The notes under the pieces: model-generated
Told to the model about the DNA's origin: nothing
The model's input: the letters and a program-made list of their open reading frames with translations, nothing else
Databases searched by the model: none
Origin: Aplidium turbinatum
Taxonomy: Eukaryota; Chordata; Ascidiacea; Aplousobranchia; Polyclinidae
Assembly (NCBI GenBank): GCA_918807975.1
Contig: OU964930.1
Coordinates: 16,734,372-16,798,371 of the forward strand
Direction: 5' to 3'
Length of the DNA: 64,000 nucleotides
Part shown: piece by piece, positions 60,601 through 64,000 of the stretch
Position numbering within the stretch: the first letter of the stretch is position 1
Layout of the letters: each line of letters opens with the position of its first letter
Program-made: the position numbers and the translations under genes

Positions 60601-62240
60601 TTAAATTTCTTCATATCTTGGTAGAATGAGCAATGCAAATTAAGAAGTGTTACATTGAAGTTAAGTGCTGTATTGAAATCACTAACTTGAAACTCTAGCT
60701 AGGTTTTTCTGTCCTTTTTTTAGACGGAGTTAGTCAGTTGGCTTACTGCAGTGATTTTAGGTCTGCCGACGTTAATTCAATGTAAAAAAAATTATTTTGT
60801 AAACCCGAGTGTTGCGTTTTGTGCCAACAGTTTCAACATCTTCAGCTTGAAAATTACAGAACATACAGTGCTCACTGCTCGCGCTCATCGTTTTCAACGT
60901 TTGTAAACTTGTTGAATGTCAAGTGCCGCAGCGAAACTGGACAATCGGCGTCGAAGCTGAAGCCACATTAAAAGATCGTTCTACATTGCTCGTCTGAAAT
61001 TAAATGCTTTGTCATCTAAATATCTGTCATTCAGCGTTTGGTTACTTTTTTTGCTTTTCGCGGTTGCACGAACGCCATAGCTCTTCATGAGAGATACAAT
61101 GGATTTAGCTTTTGAAAAACTTAATGTGAAAGTTTATGGCTGTTGGGCATGACATGTTTTGTTGGTAGGTTTCTAAAGGATTGCCCCAGCAAGAAATTCT
61201 GTCTGCTATCACACCCACAATGAATGGGAACATCAGTGCTTATGACAGCTCCCTCTCCGCGTTTAAACCTGGAGATGATAATATTTCGAAGGCTGTTGCC
61301 GTGGCGGCTTCAACGACCGAAGAAAACAAAAATGCTCCCACAAAGAAAAAGGTTTGTGATTGACTCTGGAGTGTAGGCAAATGACATATATCGGATGTGA
61401 AAAGTTGTTATGTTGTAAGTTTGTAGTTGCGCATGATGCAATATAAATATTCGACAATTTACAGGTATACAAAATATAGTTTTTGGCGTTCTATGAATAA
61501 ATTGGTTTCGTAGAATTTCCCTACAAAACTCTTGAAAACTTAACAAGCAGTTGTCATTTATACCCTGCATTTGTAATGTATCGTAATGCTGCGAATGCAG
61601 GTGTCATTGCAAGAATACTGGAAGCGGAGTAAAGGGAGTCGAAAAAGTTCCGTGGAGCAAACTCAACACCCAGTTAATGCCAAAGTTCCCATCAATCCAT
61701 CACCCCATGCGAGAACTGTCCTTTCTTCCCCTGGCGTGCTGGCAAAAAGCGCTGGTGTCGCATCGCTAATCAGGTGCGTTCAACATTGCATGCTCTCTTA
61801 AATGGGAACCAAGACAACAAAATCCCTCAGTAGACGTTGAATCAATGTAAAAGTGACGGATTTTGCTGTATTGGAATGCTTTACTTTATTTAGATCAAGT
61901 GATCACCGTACTTGTAGCTTTGCCTGTCTTCTCAAATAATGTTTGTACAAATTTAACCGTTGCAATTACATTTTTAGCTTGCGGTCACGAGGTTGCTATA
62001 GTTTGGTTTCGTTTCAGCTCAAAACCCAAGGATGAAGCTACTGCTGCAGCAGAAAGCAAAACAAGCATTGCAGAACCGAATGATTTGACAAATAAAGTTT
62101 CATCTGCAGCTGCTCAGACAACGTTGTCGTCAGAAAATCTGCATCTTGTCGAATCCACTAAAAAACCTCCAGTTCTACCTCCAGGTGATGTTGCTGTGGA
62201 TTTATTACGTCATCTAGTAGGGTTTAGACATTCATTCTAG
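38909..62240 (+). CDS. KMT2E: KMT2E (MLL5)/UpSET-like PHD and SET protein, 25 exons recognised
   Basis: Exons: 38909-38979, 46858-46945, 48496-48673, 49275-49383, 49558-49683, 51337-51395, 51788-51960, 52832-52896, 53114-53264, 54101-54228, 54342-54459, 54552-54661, 54948-55025, 55313-55409, 55753-55842, 56107-56262, 56335-56426, 56540-57105, 57334-57494, 57554 to at most 57790, 59505-59891, 60224-60289, 61169-61351, 61601-61773, 62018 onward. Phases agree at all junctions up to 57554; the 57554 exon's donor is unresolved. The first 19 give 872 codons. Order is N-terminal GLPYEDHNYG motif, PHD, SET, post-SET, basic helix, long disordered tail. KMT2E binds H3K4me3 and acts as a chromatin regulator. 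The end is either a TAG at 62238-62240 or a donor at 62185 leading out of the window. Confidence 0.9.
39402..41947. mobile_element. Possible hAT-type composite in KMT2E intron 1
   Basis: CAGGCCTCGAAATTCG at the left is mirrored by TGAATTTCGAGGCCTG at the right. The inside repeats GGTCATTTGTCCG and TGTCCGAAAAAA units. Flanks ACTTAATC and CTAATCAA match only imperfectly, so boundaries are tentative. It seems to contain the TAGGGTG-type end at 41281-41821. Confidence 0.5.
41281..41821. repeat. Solo TAGGGTG-type terminal repeat
   Basis: Read on the minus strand, it starts TAGGGTGATTCATAAATTG at 41821 and runs into the same style of long end as the other TAGGGTG transposons (phrases like AAAAGTTATGAAGACC, AATTTCTAAACG). 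No partner arm or transposase is nearby. Confidence 0.5.
42560..42720. repeat. Dispersed repeat, left part (partner of 30570-30740)
   Basis: Matches 30570-30730 with scattered differences, from AGCCTATTTGGAGAGTTTG to ACGCAACAATGCAGTTGAGAT. Its right part is at 46640-46830. Confidence 0.65.
42822..43391 (+). repeat. 5' LTR (570 bases)
   Basis: It begins TGTCACAATC and ends ATCGTGACA. TATAAATAG at 43100-43108 is a good core promoter and ATTAAA at 43326-43331 a possible poly(A) signal, giving a U3-R-U5 order consistent with an LTR. No difference from the 3' copy seen by eye. Confidence 0.95.
43395..43411 (+). other. Primer-binding site, tRNA-Pro type
   Basis: TGGGGGCTCGTCCGGGA, 3 bases after the LTR, equals the first 17 bases of the proline-tRNA primer site known from murine leukaemia virus. 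It is complementary to the 3' end of tRNA-Pro. Confidence 0.9.
43470..45662 (+). CDS. Gag-protease protein with C-terminal CNBP-like zinc-knuckle array, 730 residues
   Basis: Residues 45-175 form a charged coiled coil built of about a dozen KRAQxEAEE-like units. Residues 200-365 match the Ty3-type capsid region from which SCAN domains arose (LERHESPGQ-like block at 286-293, helices to 360). Two CCHC knuckles lie at 394-407 and 422-435. A DSG protease motif at 504-506 with LVDLIIGN at 564-571 marks a retropepsin fold. Then five more CCHC knuckles (581-594, 625-638, 655-668, 675-688, 693-706), with an RG-rich linker before the second, closely resemble the host RNA/ssDNA-binding protein CNBP. 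The start is the first ATG, 79 bases after the LTR. One continuous frame. Fusion of these parts is what is seen; capture from a CNBP-like gene is inference. Confidence 0.92.
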   Translation: MADTVKHEMIEDLGSMAERMGLTGNEKSQFVMEEYHKIMDQKAQREADEREDRRAAREIRKAELEAEEKRAQFEAEEKRAQFEAEEKRAQLEAEEKRAQLEAEAEEKRAQREAEEKRAQREAEAEEKQAQREAEEKQAQREAEEKQAQREAEAEERRAQYELEKLKLELERQKLDIGERSNSTNDNARDVIMAQVRRPDLPSFVEEKDELDSYLLRFERYATIAKLEKSTWATQLSMLLSGQALDVYSRLSQEEAMNYDRLKLALLKRYNFTEHGYRQRFREAKPERHESPGQFIERLRNLLLKWFELSGADQSLDGLANLIVKEQFTDSCSKDLSVYLMERSPKNLEEIASVAEQYLVAHDEKLSTEETLSCDNDEEQTNNSKGGAVPREVRCFNCNGLGHKSVNCRKKTNRNHQESRKWCNRCNRQGHEAKECKDKSLSRSNQSRKDEDTDVYRCGCALMIPKPKLDEENPDEDVCGKIIPEDHLPVVDGKVGDKKVKVLRDSGSTGIIVRRDLVKDSQLTGKTGHVTKIDTTSIQGPLAMISIETPYCSGTVKALCLQNSLVDLIIGNVFERDSEVTCYSCGKNGHFARDCSADNQQRSHDDGYYEREEPRRRGRQRPFGVCYRCGRRGHFARECVANGGHSENRRCRDNHCYRCGEIGHIARSCPFDEKACYNCHKEGHLAKDCPERRCFRCRKMGHLARRCTEDVEDVENFHRKRDYCFEKSYRW
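45766..45774 (+). other. Polypurine tract
   Basis: AAGGGGGGG lies just before the 3' LTR, four bases from its TG. Position and composition fit the plus-strand primer of LTR elements. Confidence 0.75.
45779..46348 (+). repeat. 3' LTR (570 bases)
   Basis: Same length and, by eye, same sequence as 42822-43391. The TATA box is at 46057. Followed at once by the CTCGC duplication. Confidence 0.95.
46640..46830. repeat. Dispersed repeat, right part (partner of 30740-30950)
   Basis: TTTAATAGTTTTATGCAAATA and CAAATACCAAAA recur as in 30766-30835. Together with 42560-42720 it suggests that the LTR element, and perhaps other sequence, entered an older repeat. Confidence 0.6.
47079..48157. mobile_element. 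MITE with repeated-motif ends, KMT2E intron 2
   Basis: GGGTCCACGTCT and AGACGTGGACCC are inverted ends, followed by inverted blocks with GCGCAGACAGTTAGGCGC and AAGTCTGCAGATTG. Inside, a unit of about 90 bases (TAACATTTTGTGTGAAAAGC, then GCAGCTTCACTCA) repeats about four times, once interrupted by 47604-47819. I could not fix the target duplication. Confidence 0.65.
47604..47819. mobile_element. Foldback element, CGGAATGGCCCG...GCAGACCC family (short copy)
   Basis: Same termini as 29874-30076. The perfect 9-bp duplication GCCAGATAA lies at 47595-47603 and 47820-47828, inside one of the 90-base units. Tandem CGGTGAGTCCGATT units at the left; TTAGGG-like repeats in the middle. Confidence 0.9.
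49275..49683 (+). CDS. KMT2E: KMT2E PHD finger, exons 4-5
   Basis: Exons 49275-49383 and 49558-49683 join within a glycine codon to give DVTRCICG then [20 protein letters not shown], ending in [12 protein letters not shown]. Vertebrate KMT2E has [20 protein letters not shown] and PDTYLCERCQPR. All zinc ligands (C4-H-C3) are present and the aromatic and acidic residues of the methyl-lysine cage (HDDGYM, W of VWQH) are kept, so H3K4me3 reading is likely retained. This separates the gene from SETD5, which lacks the finger. Confidence 0.95.
49757..50582. mobile_element. MITE in KMT2E intron 5
   Basis: CAAGCCCTAAAGC and, inverted, CAGGCCTGAAAACTC ends with GGCGGCCATGGCCGC-like blocks just inside. 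TAAAAT flanks both sides. Interrupted by the palindromic element at 50174-50260. Confidence 0.6.
50174..50260. mobile_element. Palindromic mini-MITE (CAGACAACAAAATC family)
   Basis: CCCAGACAACAAAATTCGTC and GACGGATTTTGTTGTCTGG are the arms, about 87 bases in all. Nested in the MITE at 49757-50582. Confidence 0.8.
51337..53264 (+). CDS. KMT2E: KMT2E linker exons 6-9
   Basis: Exons 51337-51395, 51788-51960, 52832-52896 and 53114-53264 link PHD and [22 protein letters not shown] parallels vertebrate [28 protein letters not shown] and [12 protein letters not shown] parallel ATESGDEVP and HTPTSITLTASR. A basic [16 protein letters not shown] run is a probable nuclear localisation signal. The last exon aligns loosely with KAWMDRYEEANNNQYSEG. 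Confidence 0.85.
53493..53909. mobile_element. MITE in KMT2E intron 9
   Basis: CATGGCCACCTGGAGATGCG and the mirrored end with GGTGGCCATG enclose inverted AATTTGTCACAT-type blocks. GGCACGG flanks both sides (7 bases). Non-coding. Confidence 0.7.
54101..55025 (+). CDS. KMT2E: KMT2E SET domain and post-SET, exons 10-13
   Basis: Exons 54101-54228, 54342-54459, 54552-54661 and 54948-55025 give the SET fold: [76 protein letters not shown], then [19 protein letters not shown]. In active SET enzymes the cofactor motif is NHxCxPN; here it is RRSCCPN, as in vertebrate KMT2E (RRSCTPN). That makes methyltransferase activity unlikely. The cysteine cluster after it is kept. Confidence 0.95.
55111..55213. 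mobile_element. Palindromic mini-MITE (CAGACA family), KMT2E intron 13
   Basis: CCCAGACAGCAGATCAGTCG and CGACTGATTTGGTGTCTGGG are the arms around a TTCAACGTCTTCAGAC core. It belongs to the same family as 50174-50260. Confidence 0.75.
55313..57494 (+). CDS. KMT2E: KMT2E middle region, exons 14-19
   Basis: Exons 55313-55409, 55753-55842, 56107-56262, 56335-56426, 56540-57105 and 57334-57494. [11 protein letters not shown] matches vertebrate [29 protein letters not shown] matches [20 protein letters not shown], a conserved basic helix. The large exon at 56540-57105 is rich in Ser, Pro, Thr and acidic residues and probably disordered, with an early [16 protein letters not shown]-like basic patch. 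The last exon ([15 protein letters not shown]) I cannot align. Confidence 0.85.
57554..57790 (+). CDS. KMT2E: KMT2E exon 20, 3' end uncertain
   Basis: The acceptor TTGTGACAG is followed in phase 0 by [22 protein letters not shown], rich in helix-forming residues. The frame stays open to a TAA at 57788-57790. The next recognised exon also starts in phase 0, so a donor is expected, but I see only weak candidates (GC donor near 57730 or GTTGTC near 57743). A short isoform ending at 57790 is possible. Confidence 0.6.
   Translation, partial: ASMTSQSINTLAARYISDLKALRYSLYNEPGDETSLLRGELRMLTSKSHMLACTYNWCQAKDVVTLLMGAFMNYIVNK
57991..58227 (-). pseudogene. hAT transposase C-terminal relic
   Basis: [20 protein letters not shown] followed by KLRSRLTGE is the hAT dimerisation block of the ZBED/Ac branch (compare LCVPATSxxSERxFSxAG). 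Only about 80 residues remain; all upstream domains are gone. Confidence 0.85.
58396..58620. repeat. C-run-rich hAT-type MITE fragment
   Basis: It begins CAGGCCCGTAGCCAG, a common hAT MITE start, followed by GCCCCCC runs and a duplicated CCACCTAAAAATTGTTG unit. The right end is not defined. Confidence 0.5.
58709..58920. repeat. Small MITE (GGGAATGTTC / GAACGTTCCC ends)
   Basis: TTAGGGAATGTTC and GGAACGTTCCCTTA face each other. Inside, ATTACGTAACGC-type motifs repeat inverted with CCCCTCCCCC runs. The target duplication is not clear. Confidence 0.55.
59505..62240 (+). CDS. KMT2E: KMT2E C-terminal exons 21-25
   Basis: Exons 59505-59891, 60224-60289, 61169-61351, 61601-61773, and 62018 onward. 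The junction of 61351 and 61601 gives PTKKK then [16 protein letters not shown], matching vertebrate KMT2E [21 protein letters not shown]; this ties the exons to the PHD-SET part despite the hAT in intron 20. The rest is Ser/Pro/Thr/Ala-rich and disordered. The last exon either stops at 62238-62240 or splices at CCTCCAG/GTGATG (62184). The vertebrate tail is longer. Confidence 0.8.
61809..61874. mobile_element. Palindromic mini-MITE, partial (CAGACA family)
   Basis: CCAAGACAACAAAATCCCTC and GTGACGGATTTTGCTGTATTGG are degraded arms of the family at 50174-50260. It lies in KMT2E intron 24. Confidence 0.65.
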
Positions 62241-62316
62241 TTAACATGACTTATCGCTTAACATTTATTTATCTGTATCGCGTTTTAGTGCGCTGGTTTA
62301 TCGCAGGTGTATTTAA

Positions 62317-64000
62317 TAGGGTGTTCCAAAATTTCACCACTTTTAAATTTCAAAACGAGTACCTTTTTTTCTGATGGAGTTTTGGCCACTGATTACGAAT
62401 TTGGCATTATTTTTTCATTATGACGTCATCTTGAGGGTGCCCCACGCGATTTTTCGCGTTTTTTCAATATCTTGAAAACTACTTGGGCTAGACGTATGGA
62501 ATTTGTATCAAATGATGCAGAATATACGATTTCCTATCTCTACTTAAGAGTGTTTAAAGTCGTATCTGCTTCAGAAAAAAAGTTATTTGAGAAAAACACT
62601 TTTTTATTGCTTTTACATCCATTCCATATCTACAATCTTCGAGCTATATGACAATACATTGTGAAAAACGTTCATTTTCGATCAGTACCAGTGACTGTGT
62701 TAAAGCAGACCGTCGTTTAGTGTCGATTCGCCAACAATCCGATCTGCAGCGATCAACTGTTGGAGAAAAAAATATTTCTGCTTCGCCAACAACTGTACTT
62801 CGAAAGCGCGAGCAGTGTCGACTTGAAGCTTTAAATCAATGTGAGGAAGAGCTGAAACATGCTAAAGCAATTCAATTATGCTATGATGGAAAAATCATAA
62901 ACAAAATGGACAGGTACATCTTTTTGGGACAATTTGTGAATACAGGAGTCAAGTGTGAAAAAGTTATAGCTGTGAAAACTTTTTTGGAAGGAATTTCGGT
63001 AACTTCTCAGACCATTTTTAACTGTGTTACCGAGCAAATTTGTGAGGAAAGTTTGAGTAAAATATATTCAGTTATGTCAGATACTACTGCATTAAACACA
63101 GGGAAAAAATCTGGTGTAAATAAGCGCCTGGCCGATTTCTTCATGGAACGGCATGGTCGAGGCATCCACACATTGGAATGCTTATTTCATGTTAATGAAA
63201 TATATTTCACTCATGTCATCTCAAAAATCGAAGGGCAAAAGAAGGGACCTGGAGCAATGCAAGATGGAGCACTGATGAATCACTTTAGTGAAATCAAGAA
63301 GCCTGATTTGAGTCACGTTGTTGACAGAGTTAAACTTAGCGTTCCTATCACAGGATTAGCTGCTCTGCATTTGAGAAAGAAAGCAGAATGGTTTTCTAGT
63401 CAGATAGAAAATGGCAGTAACGAACATTCGTTTAGGAACGATCACGTGTGTTTACTTGCTTTGGCTTGTTACCTTGTAATGGATGTTCCAGAAAACATGA
63501 GAAATCTTTTGGTTTACAAGCAAGAGCCGACATGCCATGCCCGATGGATTACAACAGCAAGCGGATATCTTCGTCTGTTGATTTTCAACGTCTGTAAACT
63601 GGATGGTAACCAAAAAGAAAAACTTACTAGATTGGTATCTTACATAGTTTCAGTCTATCTACCTTCGTTTTTGCTTATTCACCTGATGCCTTCCGCTGCT
63701 GAAGGCCCGGGTATCATGATTGTGCAACGAAATTTTTTACTTGCGTACAGAGACCTCGATTCAGAACTTGCAGATGTCGCTTTGAAGTACTTTTACGACC
63801 ATGCTCTGCAATGGTTGACACCAATAAACATCTCATTAAGCGTTTTCTCTGAAGTACCACCTTATTCCGTTGAAGCTGTAAAAACAGTAGCGTTTCCGCA
63901 GTCAGTAGATGCCAGAAGTTTACTGCGAGATCGCAAAGCCGGACTTCGAAACTTTTTTACCGCAAAGAGCAAAACTGCTCCATGTATGATGTGTTGCGAT
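62317..64000 (+). mobile_element. TAGGGTG-ended transposon, left part, cut by window edge
   Basis: It starts TAGGGTGTTCCAAAATTTC, then about 300 bases in the style of the other TAGGGTG ends (CAATATCTTGAAAACTACTTGG), then an open transposase frame. The right end and target duplication are outside the window. Confidence 0.7.
62648..64000 (+). CDS. TAGGGTG-family transposase, 451 codons, runs off the window
   Basis: From ATG at 62648 the frame has no stop to the last base. Early blocks are KAIQLCYDGKIINKMDRYIF and VMSDTTALNTGKKSG; the aspartates in YDGK and SDTT are probable catalytic residues. HTLECLFHVNEIYF follows, then DHVCLLALACYLVMD, EPTCHARWITTASGYL, and a DARSLLRDRKAG segment near the edge. 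The block order matches 33389-34657 (FDTTSTNTG, CACRKHVGEL, GAIHKARW). Intact as far as seen. The superfamily name is not one I can assign. Confidence 0.8.
   Translation, partial: MTIHCEKRSFSISTSDCVKADRRLVSIRQQSDLQRSTVGEKNISASPTTVLRKREQCRLEALNQCEEELKHAKAIQLCYDGKIINKMDRYIFLGQFVNTGVKCEKVIAVKTFLEGISVTSQTIFNCVTEQICEESLSKIYSVMSDTTALNTGKKSGVNKRLADFFMERHGRGIHTLECLFHVNEIYFTHVISKIEGQKKGPGAMQDGALMNHFSEIKKPDLSHVVDRVKLSVPITGLAALHLRKKAEWFSSQIENGSNEHSFRNDHVCLLALACYLVMDVPENMRNLLVYKQEPTCHARWITTASGYLRLLIFNVCKLDGNQKEKLTRLVSYIVSVYLPSFLLIHLMPSAAEGPGIMIVQRNFLLAYRDLDSELADVALKYFYDHALQWLTPINISLSVFSEVPPYSVEAVKTVAFPQSVDARSLLRDRKAGLRNFFTAKSKTAPCMMCCD

Overview
The window is nuclear DNA from an animal. It is AT-rich, has spliced GT-AG exons, tRNA-derived SINEs, and a dense stack of DNA transposons of many ages. 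The one host gene I can support is a KMT2E (MLL5)/UpSET-type chromatin gene on the + strand, spread over about 38.9 to 62.2 kb or beyond. I rebuilt 25 coding exons by eye. Reading phase is consistent at every junction except one exon whose 3' end I could not fix. Introns are short except intron 1. The organism is probably an invertebrate, possibly an invertebrate deuterostome, but the sequence alone does not settle this.

Layout. 0-38 kb is almost wholly transposon-derived: a tandem-ended foldback element with a 9-bp target duplication (725-1518); an old hAT (1963-4139); a three-deep nest (4294-6032); a SINE; a hAT (6894-11371) holding another transposon (7728-11041); a decayed hAT transposase (about 11.9-13.0 kb); two related hAT-type MITEs with 5-bp duplications (14642-15205 and 17426-18408); a large TAGGGTG-ended long-TIR transposon (15916-21815) holding three other elements; an inverted-repeat element (22418-30484) holding an apparently intact autonomous hAT (24060-28561, 786-residue transposase); a deleted sister of that hAT (32190-35979) holding a second TAGGGTG transposon (32650-35163); and a THAP/P-like element (35988-38597) that ends about 300 bp before the KMT2E start codon.

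38.9-62.2 kb is the KMT2E-like gene. Intron 1 (7.9 kb) carries a young LTR element (42822-46348). Its two 570-bp LTRs look identical by eye and it has a 5-bp target duplication, a tRNA-Pro-type primer site and one open frame. That frame joins a coiled coil, a SCAN/Ty3-type capsid region, two CCHC knuckles, a DSG protease motif and a C-terminal array of five CNBP-like CCHC knuckles. I see no polymerase region. This is the most unusual object in the window. Other introns hold smaller MITEs and a hAT relic (57890-59292).

62.3-64 kb starts another TAGGGTG-type transposon. Its transposase frame runs open to the window edge and belongs to the same family as the relics at 17-19 kb and 33.4-34.7 kb.

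The host gene reads as PHD finger, SET and post-SET regions, then a long disordered tail: a chromatin reader and scaffold. The rest is mobile DNA. Because target duplications are preserved, many insertions can be ordered in time.
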